Assembly (NCBI GenBank): GCA_905221615.1
Contig: CAJNDT010003824.1
Location: 75,001 to 139,000, forward strand
DNA from: Symbiodinium sp. CCMP2592
Taxonomy: Eukaryota > Sar > Dinophyceae > Suessiales > Symbiodiniaceae
Direction: 5' to 3'
DNA length: 64,000 nt
The notes beneath the pieces were generated by a model. It did not search any database. It had not been told where the DNA came from and saw nothing but the letters and a program-made list of their open reading frames with translations. Below, piece by piece: positions 1 to 10,400 of this stretch (position 1 is its first letter; each line of letters begins with the position of its first letter). The position numbers were made by a program, and so were the translations under genes.

Positions 1-239
1 TGCTGGTGCTGATGTTGATATGATGAGGATGAAGATGACAGATTTGATGTTGAATGGGTGATGCTGACGATGGTGACAGAGACGAACTCGCTGATGCTGA
101 TGCTGATCGTGATGCTGATGCTGATGACCACGATGGTGCCGTAAGTGGACGAGCTTGTGGTGTTGATTTGCAGTGTGGTAAAGCACTCCGTAGGATTGAT
201 TGATGGGATTTGTTTGGTGCGGTTTTCTTCTGGTCTCAG
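1..239. repeat. GAT/CTG-rich low-complexity sequence
   Basis: The first 130 bases are an irregular mix of GATGCT, GATGAT and GCTGAT units. Around 200-239 the sequence becomes pyrimidine-rich and ends in TCTGGTCTCAG, which serves as the acceptor of the exon at 240. It is probably the 3' part of an intron of the channel-like gene. Confidence 0.5.
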
Positions 240-326
240 ATGGATCAAGGAGCTGTCCGAGCAGCTTGGCACTTCGACGGAGGACGTCCGCAAGGGAGCT
301 CACCATCTCTTAAAACTGATGGACAG
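240..326 (+). CDS. ion-channel-like gene, exon before and into EF-hand loop
   Basis: The frame opening at the CTCAG acceptor encodes WIKELSEQLGTSTEDVRKGA followed by HHLLKLMD. Joined to the exon at 568 it gives LLKLMDRDQDKVLTKRE, a full 12-residue EF-hand loop (D1, D3, D5, L8, E12). The following RLGGPAK resembles the C-terminal EF-hand of alveolate voltage-gated cation channels. That is a family inference, because no membrane segment lies in the window. The upstream part of the gene lies outside the window. Confidence 0.6.
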
Positions 327-567
327 GAACCTGGATGAAAATTTAAGCTACCCTAATGTGTATACCTTTACCAAGAACTAAGCTACCATACTAAGGCTAC
401 CCTATGATGTGCTGCAAATCCCTCTTATGGTAACTTCTTGAACTAAGCTATCATACTAAGTACACCCTATCAACGACTTAAAGTATTTTCACAAGAAAAG
501 CTATCATACTAAGGACACCCTATTACTTGCTTGAAGAATCCCTACTATGGTAAGTTCAAGAACCCAG
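327..567 (+). other. GA-AG intron splitting an EF-hand loop
   Basis: The intron begins GAACC and ends AACCCAG. Only the join 326/568 restores DRDQDKVLTKRE in frame, so the donor is GA and the next exon begins with G. Inside are three diverged copies of a segment containing AAGCTATCATACTAAG and ACACCCTAT. Confidence 0.6.
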
Positions 568-664
568 GGACCAGGACAAGGTCCTGACGAAGCGAGAGCT
601 CATCTGCGGCCTGATGCGACTGGGCGGTCCGGCGAAGAATCTGGAGCTGCGGCTGGGCTCTGAA
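568..664 (+). CDS. ion-channel-like gene, EF-hand exon
   Basis: Encodes DQDKVLTKRELICGLMRLGG then PAKNLELRLGSE. The run of loop, exiting helix and RLGGPAK matches the pattern R-L-[KR]-G-x-A-K common after the EF-hand of dinoflagellate cation-channel tails. The end is uncertain: the frame stays open to about 669, where the sequence becomes AT-rich. A further exon may lie near 855-1000 (WEMQEIRKILLLLC), but I cannot prove it. Confidence 0.55.
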
Positions 665-668
665 TGTA

Positions 669-2071
669 AGTTAGTTGCTCTGATAGGGACCTATGGCAAA
701 TTTAGTTCTTGTTAAGGGATCATAGCAAATAATCTGGTTCCTTTTTTGGCTAGCTTGGTTAACTTCCTCAAGTCTAAACCCGTGCAAAATCCTTATTTAA
801 TTTTTTGCCCTAACAATATGGCACGTGAAATTGAGTTCGTTAACAAAAAGCCCAGGCAGTGGGAGATGCAAGAGATCCGTAAGATCCTCCTTCTGCTCTG
901 CAGTGGCAAGAGCAGGCATCGACGCAGGGCCAGGTGCCAACGGGCGGCACAGGGCCGGATGCGCTGTTGCAAGAGTTCTCGGCCCAAAGGTTCCAGGATT
1001 CTCTGCACTGATTACAAAGAATCCGCTATATCGCTTTAGCTCTCCAGGCCGCTTAGCCTGTCGGAGCTCGTTTCCCGGGAGCCCGCTCCACCTGGTGTGC
1101 GGCCCGCCCGGATAGTTTCAAGCCGCGTGACTCGCGTGAACAGGCCCTAAACTCTCAACACCACACTCTAACCCAGGAACTGCTCATAGTGCTTACGCTC
1201 TTCTAGAAGTGTTATTATAAGGACTTGTACCTAAACCCCCAAAAGTAGGTAGAAGTACCGCTCAAAACCTATACAGGGGCTATTATTCTACATACTGTTG
1301 GTAGTCGAGGGTGAAGCCCTGAGGCCTAAAGCTGACCTCAGCTAATACGTGCAGAGTTTAGTGAACGTCAGAACGAGACGCTTTAGATGAGACTGCGGAC
1401 GCATGGACGCAACTTGTGCAAAAAGGCTTTTGCTTCAAGTGGCAGTGCTGTATTGCGATGCTGATTCGGTTTAGCTCCTGGCAAAGGCAATTTCGCCAGC
1501 ACTCGTCGATAATCGTACTGTTGGCAGTAGTGGCAATGCTGTGCAGGTCAGACGCCGCCAGCCTGATTCTCAAAGCGTGGCGTGGGGAAGCAAAGCGGGC
1601 TCGAAGTGGTCTTTGAGGGCTCAGCGCCGCGGAAAATGCCTAAACTCGCTTCCGTTCCATGTGGGCGGCGCCTCAGGTCAGAAGTCACCGCCCGAGAACG
1701 AGCTGTGCTGAGGTGCCGGCTGGGATCCCGGGAGGATTTTCGAACTTAGAGAAACCGTGTGGATGCGCTGTCATGGGGTTGTATGTTCTTGGGGCATAAC
1801 GCGGCCGGAACCAAAACCCAAAGCCTGAAGCCCGCCCAGACAGGGCACGCCACAAACCCCTATGCCCAAAGTATCACAGCCGAGGGGTCGCAACGTTAGA
1901 AAACTCTGAGAGAGCCAGGCCACGTCTTTACCGCGACAGGGCTCAAAACGAGCCTGGCCGGTTCCCTGCCTTGTGAAGCAATGCACGGCCGGCCCCGCGT
2001 CTACGTGCGGTTTCGGCCTCCGACGGAGGCCAAAGAAGCACCGCTCCAACGGGGTAGAAACCTTAAAATTA
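669..2071. other. unresolved stretch, possible channel exon near 860
   Basis: Mostly unique sequence with little telomere-like repeat. 855-1000 is GC-rich and open in several frames, one reading WEMQEIRKILLLLC. 1,620-2,040 is also GC-rich with short overlapping ORFs on both strands. No family is recognised. The 3' end of the channel gene probably falls here. Confidence 0.3.
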
Positions 2072-2165
2072 CTAGGTAGGCCCTTCGGACATTGTATATT
2101 TCCCCTTATTGCGGTTAACAGGATCTTGTTTACGAATATTGTTCAGAGGCTTTGAGGGGCCAACC
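2072..2165 (+). repeat. introner-like family 8, copy 1
   Basis: A block with TAGGCC, a pyrimidine-rich centre, TTTACGAATATT, TTCAGAGGCTTT and GGGGCCAACCT. Related copies lie at 44,818-44,907 and 45,565-45,658, both just upstream of an exon acceptor. No clear terminal inverted repeat. Confidence 0.45.
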
Positions 2166-2431
2166 TATATTAGAACTATACTTGAAAGCTGCTTCAATTC
2201 GGAAACCCTCAAACCCCAAACCCTTCAACCCTCAGCCGAAGAAATGCCTCCAGCTGCCTAAGCCCTTACGCCCCAAACCCAAATCCCATGTCCCTTTTCC
2301 GGGGGCCCCCTGAGCCCTAAAGCTGCTTATAGTGGCCCAAGCCCTCAAATCCTAACCCTAAATCCCATGTCCTTTTTTGGACCCTAAACCCTAAACCCTA
2401 ACCGCCCCCTTTAGAAGGAGCCCCTGGTAAG
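2166..2431 (+). repeat. CCCTAAA-type block before an exon
   Basis: Degenerate C-rich telomere-type units, with perfect runs near 2,383-2,402. The block ends at TGGTAAG, the likely acceptor of the exon at 2,432. Confidence 0.6.
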
Positions 2432-2530
2432 GTGAAGCTTCCGGCGCTGAAGGGGCCGGGCATCCCGACGAGCGACACCGAGGTGCCTGTACTTCTCGGG
2501 CGCCGCCGCGACCAGGAGGAGCCAAACAAA
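2432..2530 (+). CDS. exon, unidentified, possibly kinesin 5' part
   Basis: GC-rich island between CCCTAAA DNA upstream and TTTAGGG DNA downstream. One open frame reads VKLPALKGPGIPTSDTEVPV then LLGRRRDQEEPNK. It fits the exon pattern of the whole window and lies in line with the kinesin exons, but I see no family motif. Confidence 0.4.
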
Positions 2531-2585
2531 GGTTTAGGGTTTAGAGGTTTAGGGTTTAGCGTTTAGGGTTTAGCCCTACCCACTT

Positions 2586-2680
2586 GGGTGGTTGTCAAAG
2601 TTAGGGTCCTTTTTTTGGGTACCCTAAATAGTAGGGTGCCGCAATATCCCAAAAAGGGACCATACTTTTGACAACCACCC
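2586..2680. mobile_element. introner family 1 (GGGTGGTTGTCAAA TIR), copy 1
   Basis: Starts GGGTGGTTGTCAAAG and ends CTTTTGACAACCACCC as a near-perfect inverted repeat. Flanked by ACTT on both sides (2,582-2,585 and 2,681-2,684), a 4-bp target-site duplication. Other copies start at 21,719, 33,245, 41,957, 49,436 and 53,143. Confidence 0.8.
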
Positions 2681-2966
2681 ACTTGTGAAGGAATTTAGTG
2701 TAAGTTACCATTATAGGCATCTCTAGTAAATAGTATGGTTTCCTTATTATTGTAAACGAAGTCCCTTAACAAGAACCCAGAACCCAGCCTAGCCGCAGAC
2801 CCGAAACAGCAAAGCCCAAAGTCTAAACTCTAAACCCTAAAAGAGAGCTGGACATGCTGTTTTTTTCTGAAACCCTAATCCTTAAACCCTACGCCCAAAA
2901 CAGAAAAATCCTAAACCCTAAACTTCAAACCCCAGACCCAAAATGCCCTAAATCTAAACACATCAG

Positions 2967-3062
2967 GAGGAGCCCGCGTCCCGACGGATCAGCCTCGAAG
3001 GGGAGCACACCATCAAGTTCCCCTGGAAGTCCCAAAGCAAGGAGGAGCGGGGCGGCCTAAAG
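2967..3062 (+). CDS. exon, unidentified, possibly kinesin 5' part
   Basis: Acceptor ACATCAG. Frame reads EEPASRRISLEGEHTIKFPW then KSQSKEERGG. Followed at once by TTTAGGG-type DNA. It is upstream of the motor exons, so it may encode the N-terminal part of the kinesin, but no motif confirms this. Confidence 0.4.
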
Positions 3063-4242
3063 CTTTCAGGGTTTAGTTGGGATTTGGGCTTCAGGGTTCA
3101 ATGAGGTTTGGGTTTTGTGTTCAAGATGTAGCTAGGGTTCAGGGTTTAAGGAAGATTCATAGCTTAGGTTTAGAGTTTAAAGTCCAATTAGGGTTCAGGT
3201 TTAGGGTTTGGTCACGGTTTGGGGTTTAAGGTTTAATTACGGTTTGGGTTTAGCGTTTAGGGATTCGGGTTCATTTCGGGTTTAGGGTTCAGAGTTTAGT
3301 CAGGGTTTAAGGATTACGCTTCAACTAGGGTCTAGTTACGGTTTATGGGCTAGGATTCAAGCATCGTTTAGGTTCATGTTTAAGCAAGGTTTACGGATTA
3401 GGGTTCAATTTGGGTGCAGGTTTAGGGTTTAGTTAGGGTTAGGGTTTAAGTTCAATAAGGGTCCAGCTTTAGGATTTAGGTTTAGGGTTTAAGGTTCATT
3501 TAGAGTTTAGGTTTAGGGTTTAAGGATTCGGGTTCTCTTCGGGTTTAGGGTTCAGGGTTTAGTTGGGGTTTAAGGACTGCAGTAGAATTAGGGTTTAGTT
3601 ACGGTTTAAGGATTAGGATTCAATTAGGTTTTGGGTGCAGGGATTTAGTAAGGGTTTAGGGATTCGGGTTCAGCAATAAGGGTCTAGCTTTAGGGTTCAG
3701 TTAGGATTTAGGGATTAGGGTGCAATTCGGGTTTGGGGTTCAGGGGTTAGGGTTCAATTAGGGTGTAAGTTTAGGGTTTATTTGGGGTTTAGGCATCAGG
3801 GTCCAATTAGGGTTTAGGTTTAGGGTTTACTCAGGGTTTAGGGTTCAATTCGGGTTTAGGCTTAGGGTTCAGTTAGGGTTTAGGGATTAGGGTTCAATTC
3901 GGGTTTCCGGTTAGTTTAGGGTTTAGGATTTAGTTAGGGTTTAGGGATCAGAGTTCAATTCGGGTTCAGGTGTAGGGTTGGGGTTTCGGTTTAGGGTTTA
4001 GTAAGGGTTTAGTGGTTAAGGTTGAATTAATTAGGGTTTAGGTTCAGGGGTTAGATATGGTTTAGGGTTAAATCTGGGTTTAGGTCCAGACGGCCCTGCA
4101 CTGCATCTACAGCCATGCTGCATCTAAAGCCATGCTGCAGGGAGGGGTGCAAACTCTCTAAATCCTACGCCTTAAACTCCATTGAAAGCCATCCCGCACG
4201 GATTCTAAGCCCCTTAAACCCTCCACGAAACTCCATCTAAAG
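3063..4242 (+). repeat. long degenerate TTTAGGG array turning to CCCTAAA type
   Basis: About 1 kb of GGTTTAGGG-like units with interspersed TTCAATTAGG variants to about 4,090, then a shorter C-rich stretch (TAAACCCTCC) before the acceptor at 4,242. G-rich first, C-rich last is the layout seen in most long introns here. Confidence 0.7.
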
Positions 4243-4358
4243 CACTCTTCGAGGAGTGGAAGGAGGTGCAGGTGCAGGTGGACCATGCCTTCACCGAAGA
4301 CTCGTCACAGGATGCAGTCTATTCCAGGGTTGGACCTGAGATGCTGGAGGCTTTGCCT
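4243..4358 (+). CDS. kinesin exon: N-terminal motor strand
   Basis: Acceptor TCTAAAG. Reads [16 protein letters not shown] then [20 protein letters not shown], equivalent to F-x-FDHVF...SQEEVYE...P-x-V in kinesins. The donor is not certain. Confidence 0.75.
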
Positions 4359-7300
4359 GTTTAGAGGTCAGGGCTTCGGGCTTACAGTAGAAGCCAGAAA
4401 GTTGGAATATCATTATCGTAAACCCCTTTAAGGTAAACTATAGGGGATCCTACCATTAATGCATATTCCAACTTTCTGGAGCTCCCTTTAGAGTTTTAAG
4501 GTGTCAGGGTGTTAGGGCCTGGGGTTTTAGGGCGTTGCGTCTAGGGTTTCAGGGCTGACGGTTTTAGAGCTTAGGGTTTCGGGTTTTAGGGTTTAGGGCT
4601 TTAGGGTTCTAGGGTTTGCGGTTTAAGTTGTAGGGTTTGAGTGTTGAGGAGTTGAGTTTCAGGTGCCGTTATCGGTTTATCGCAAATCACGCGCTTCTTT
4701 CGTCTTATGGTAACTTCAGTTCCACAACACCCCAAAATTTCCTTCAAGCATCCATAAGAAGCCTATACTGACTTCAATTTCATGTTTTTGACGAAAAACC
4801 CAACGCCCTAATCCTTGAACCCTAGGGCCTAGGACCTAGATCCCAGAAACTTGCAACCCCGAGATTCTAAACCCTGAACCCTTAAACCCTTGTAGAACTC
4901 TTGTAGGACCCTTAAAGATTTTTTTAAGCCCTTAAAGAGCTCTTGTGGAGCCCTTGTCGGGAACCTTCAAGTGTAGAGAACCGTAAAGAACCCTCAGGTA
5001 CCCCAAAACTCTCGACCCTAAACCAAACAAACTCTAAACCCGAACCTCTAAACCCTATCTCTAAACCCTAAACCCTAAACCCTAAGCTCTTATTCCTAAG
5101 CCAGAAACTCGTAAACGCGCACTCTCAACCCTAAGCCCTTGTTCAGCCCTCAGCCCAGGATTTCGTCCTCAAGGGCTTCCGTGGGCTCATCTGCACCTAC
5201 GGCATCACTGGGTCCGGGAAGAGTTACACCATGCCGGAAGCCCGGTGCAGGGAGGGTCTTTTCGGGGGGTGTAGGGAGGCTTTTCGGGCTTTAGGGGTTT
5301 AATGGGTTCAGGGTTCTGGGGGTTTAGGGCTTTGGGGGGTTTAGGGGTTGGGCGGTGTAGGGGTTTAGGTTCAATTAGGGCATTAGGGGTTTAGGGGTGA
5401 GAGACTGTTCGGGTTGAAAGCCCTGGACCCTAGCACCTCCACCTAAATCCCTGACCTATCCCTGACCTTGAATACCCCCAAACCTCAAACCCGTGAAAAG
5501 AAAAAGAGATGTTACTACTCTGACAAGTACAATAACTGCTTTCATTACCTGCTACAAATGTTCTATTCAGAGAGAATTAGCTACGACCATTACTAATTGC
5601 TATTCTTCCTACTTGTTACTACTGCTATCATTACAAGATTCCTGCAAGAGGATTTGAGCAAACCCCTAAACCCTACACGCCGAATCAAAAACCCTAAGCC
5701 CGCCATCCTAAATCCTATACCCCGAAAGCACAGAAACCCGAAAACCCGAAACCCCAAACCCTCAAACCACAAAGCCCTAGAGCAGAGTCTGAGTATTAAG
5801 GGACTCATAGCCCCACTTGTCACTACCCACGAGCCTCCAAGTAGGCCCTAAAATCTTACACCCTTATAGAAAATCTGTAGATCCCTTTGAAGGGACCCTT
5901 TAAGGAAGACATATAGCTACCCATGAAACCCCAAACCCCCAAACCCCCAAAACCCCCCTAAAACCCCTGTAACCCCAAGACCCCCCTAAATCCCCTAGAC
6001 CCCCCTAAACCCCCCTGAACCCCCAAAACCCCCCTAAAGCCCCTATAACCCCTATAAAGCAGCGTCGGAGCTAAGGCTCGGGGAGCAAGGGGGCTCCGGC
6101 CTGGCCCAGCGTCTCATTGAGGAGTTTCTTGGGCCTTGGAAAAGTGGCGCTTTTTGGGGGCTTTTGGGGGTTTAGGCGTTTAGGGGTTTAGGGCTTTAGG
6201 ATTCGGGGGTTTAGGGGTTTAGGCTTTAGGGCTTTTGGTGGTTTAGGGGTTTAGAGTTTAGGGGTTGGGGGTTTAATTACTACTTGCGGCGCTCCCTCGT
6301 TTTGCACTGGTGATGTGTTCGTCTTTGGTTTTTGTAGAACTTTGACAGGGATTTTTCGGTTTTGATAGGGTGTTTGATTGTAAGGATTTCTGCAAGGCCC
6401 TACAGGATTTTGATGGTCCTTCATTGGGTTTTCCATGGGTTTTCAAGTTTTTTTTGCCAGAAACCGAGGCTCTTCTTACGCGGGCTGCCGGACTTCTCGG
6501 TGAGTTTGCAGGCCGGATTCCGAAAATGGAGAGCCTTACATAGTACCCTAAATAGTAGGATCCCGATTATAAGGACACCAAAATAAGGCACCCCTATTTT
6601 CTAAAAGTCAGGAAGCAGACCCTGAACGCCAAAAGCCAACGCGAGGCAACGCCCTAGGAAAGCCACTGAAGGCCTTAGGGTTTCGGGTTTAGGGCTTTGG
6701 GTTTAGGGTTCCAGGGCTCTTTGTAAAAATCGCAAAGGCCGGAAGAGTCTCCCCTAACCCTAAGAATAGCTAGCAAGCGCGTACCATACCTTCCTTTCCC
6801 ATGTTGGAAGCTTACGGCCTCTTCTGTGAAGACTCCTTAGAACGACAAAGACTTGACAAACAACCATCAAAATCAAAGCCGAAAGCCCTGAAGCACCCAT
6901 CCCTCGCACTTCAAATCTTACGGAAATACTCAACAACCCTGCAGCCCCAGAAATCAAAAGCCCAAATCCTCAAGAACAAAGTTTTCTTGTTAACCCTTTT
7001 GGTAGCATGCACACTGTCTAATCTAGCCCAAAGCCCTAAAGCCTGGACACCAAACCCTAAACCCTAAACCGCTACGCCTCATCGAACCCCTGCATGCCCT
7101 CAACCCGCAACATGGGGGCCTAAATAGTTACCAATACTATCTTTTGGGAGGGTTCCTTATTATAACTATAGTATCATGATTAAGGCCCTAAACCCTAAAC
7201 CCTCTAACTCCTCTCAACCCTAAACCCTAAACCCCTATCGAACCCCCTAAACTCACAGGACTCCTCTAGTACCCGTACCCGAAGGCCATCCAGCTCCACC

Positions 7301-7430
7301 AGAACGACTTCACCGACCTCGGGCTCCCGGAGCTGCTGGGCGCATTTTGTTTCTGAGGGAGTTTAGGGTTTCGGGGTGCTACCATAAAGAAAGGAAGAAA
7401 GAACAACAACATACATGTATGTATATATGT

Positions 7431-7487
<57 letters not shown>

Positions 7488-10400
7488 CATACATATACAT
7501 ACTTATATATATATGTAGATATTATGTTTACATATATATATATACACACACACATAGAGATGTATATGTGTACATATATACACATATGTATACATATGTC
7601 TGTGTATATACATAGATATGTTTATGTTGTTGAAACCTGATGAGATGGTACACATCCTTGGGAAGTTTCCCACAATATACCAATACTACTAGACATATCA
7701 AGATCACCAACACATGTCACGACAATCGATTATGAGTTCCATCATGAGATCCTGAACCACCCTGTACAGCCATCCAAGCCGCTTAATCAAGACGGGCCGA
7801 CCTGAACCCTCGACCCCAAACGCCTGGCCCGATCACTACTATCCCTAAACCCACAACACGCTTGACAAGCTTGAATCCACCGACCCCTCAACCCCCAACA
7901 AATCCTGAGCCTTTACTACTCAAACCTAAAACCCCTCAAGCCCAAACCCCCCGAAAACCTCAGAAACAGAGACGCTCCGAGGATGCCGAGTCTGAAAGAT
8001 CTCAAGGTCCAGAGCGGCAACGGCTCGGAAAATACCGGCGCCCAGGAGCTCTCCTGGCTCCTGAGAGAGGGCTTCCGTGGTCTCTTTGAGAGGGGGCTTG
8101 ACAGAGGGTTTCATAGGGATTCTGAAATCCCTAAACTCCTAGGACCCTGGAGCCCCTAAACCCTAAAAGCCTAAAGGCTTAAGCCCGAATCCCAAACCTA
8201 AGCCTGCAACACCCCAAGCATTCGATAGAGCCGCCTTTCAAACCGTCGGAGGAGCAGATCAACACTAATTTAAACCCAAACGAGAATCACAGCAGCCTTA
8301 TCAACACCAAGATACTCTTCTGAATCCCGAAACACCCCCCTGAATCCTTAAAGAGGACCTTAACACGCCACCCCTTGGGTTCGAAACCCTAAACTCCAAA
8401 ACACTAAACCCCCAAACACCGTAAAGCCCCACAACTTTTAAACCCCGCACCCTCAAACCCTACACCCTAAAACCCCAAAGCCCTAAAGAGCACCGTTTTG
8501 GGAGGAGTTCAACATCCCAAGACAACTTTGAAAGCCCATAAAGTCTTTACAAAGCCCAAAACCCTGGGGGAGTAAACTCAACACGCAAAAAACCCTAAAT
8601 CCTAAAGCACTAAACCTTAAACCCTAAAACCCAAAACCTTCAAACCCCAAAACCCTAAAACCCTAGACGCTAAAACCCCGAAAGTACACCCCCTTTGGAA
8701 AGGCCCAAAACCGTAAGACCCCAAACCCTAAAACCCTAAACCCTAAAGCCCTAAACCCCAACCCTCAAGACTAAAAGAAAACCCCAAACCCTAAAACCCT
8801 GAATCCTAAAGCCCTCTAAGAGCCCTTGAACCCTACACCCTTAAATCCTTAAAAGGGAACCCTACTATAGAACCCCCAGCCCTAAATCCCAAAGCCCTGC
8901 AACTTTAAACCCCGCTCCCTTAAACCCCAAAACCCTAAAGCCCCAAAAGCCCAAAGCCTTCAAACCCCAAAACCCTAAAGCCCTACAGATCCCTTAAAGG
9001 AACCCTTAGAGATCGGGACGTCCGGCTCGCAGCAGAGCGTGTGCTTCAGACGCGAGGCCTGGTACCAGACGGGTGTTTCCACATCACCCTCATGCACAAC
9101 AACGCCATCCTAACGAACGACATCCAGCTCGCAGGCAGGCAGCTTTAGAGTCACGCCACGGCACAAGCAAGAGCACGCCGAATCTGTTGCAAGACATTCT
9201 CTCAACTGCGGGCAGGACCCGAACTTCTGCAGCGGACCCTGCCGCGAAGAGTGAGAGCCGGGCACAAAATGAGCCTTGCCGAATGGCAGTACCGGTGCCA
9301 GCTCACCGAGCTGTGACAGGCAAGACCCGTTCAAAACACAACGCAGCCTGCAGATCGCCCTGAGCTTTGACTCGGGAACCCTGGTCTTTCAAGCGCGCAA
9401 GGACTTGCACGCCGGCTCAGCTTTCGGCTGAAGCAACACAGCAAACCTCGCTTGAAAGTGACTCATAGCCAGCATGGTTTCGATGTCGAGCCATCGGAGC
9501 TGGCGCTGGAGCGCAGACAAGCCCGGCCGATGGGAGGCCAGAGCCAATGCATGCCGTTTCTCTTGCACGGTCGGTGCTGCGGTATGGCGCCACACAGGTG
9601 GGAGTCGTGCCGTGGAACCTCGACTATCCCGATTTCTTTGATGCCTTCCTGACAGACCTTCCAGAGCCGCGCGTCGGACTCCCATATTGACCATGTTTGA
9701 CGACATGACACTTCGTTGTGTATGTTTCCGGTAGTCAGGCCCACACTTGGGAACGCCACGAAACGCACGAAGAGCACTACCTGTGCTACGAGCGGCTTCA
9801 ACCAGGCACCATAAGATAACTATAATCCTGCAGACTTACTTCGCGGACATCAAGAGTGCATACTAGCGACAGGTATGCCGACGTACTATCACGGATGCCC
9901 TCTCCACTGCATCACGGGCATCCTGCGTTATGGCCTGCTGCCATCGAACGCGCACGACTTAATTTGCTTAGCCTGGAGTCACCACACCAACACCGAAGAA
10001 ATGCCAAAGCTTGACTAACGCAGGTTGAAGGGCAACACGACTTCTGGCGGGCAGAGATCTACGTGACGCCGTCGCTTAAGACGGCGTGCTGGTATGCCAC
10101 GCCGACGCGGTTGCTTGGCAGCGCAAGTGTCACGCAAGCGTCATTGTCAGAGCACCAGCAAGCAGCTTGTCAACGAGCAGCCTGCGCAGGTTGGGCCCCG
10201 TGCCGACGAATGGCTACCCTCCATACTGCCACGCAATACATGTCGTCCAACCCCGTCTTCAAGGCAAACGGACAACGATTCAGCACTAGTATTCTCCTTG
10301 ATGCTCTTGTGACCGCGCATACATCTGACAGGCGATACTGCTGCCCAGCCTAGCAAGATCCGACAAAAGGGGGGCGAGCAGTAAGACGACCTGTGCATCC

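Noticed and set aside
2166-4090. A true telomere or subtelomere end
   Set aside because: TTTAGGG-type repeats are degenerate, switch orientation at exons and occur all through the window; no terminal array.
7266-7713. Tyr/Ile-rich and Met/Tyr-rich ORFs
   Set aside because: Translations of the ATACAT microsatellite.
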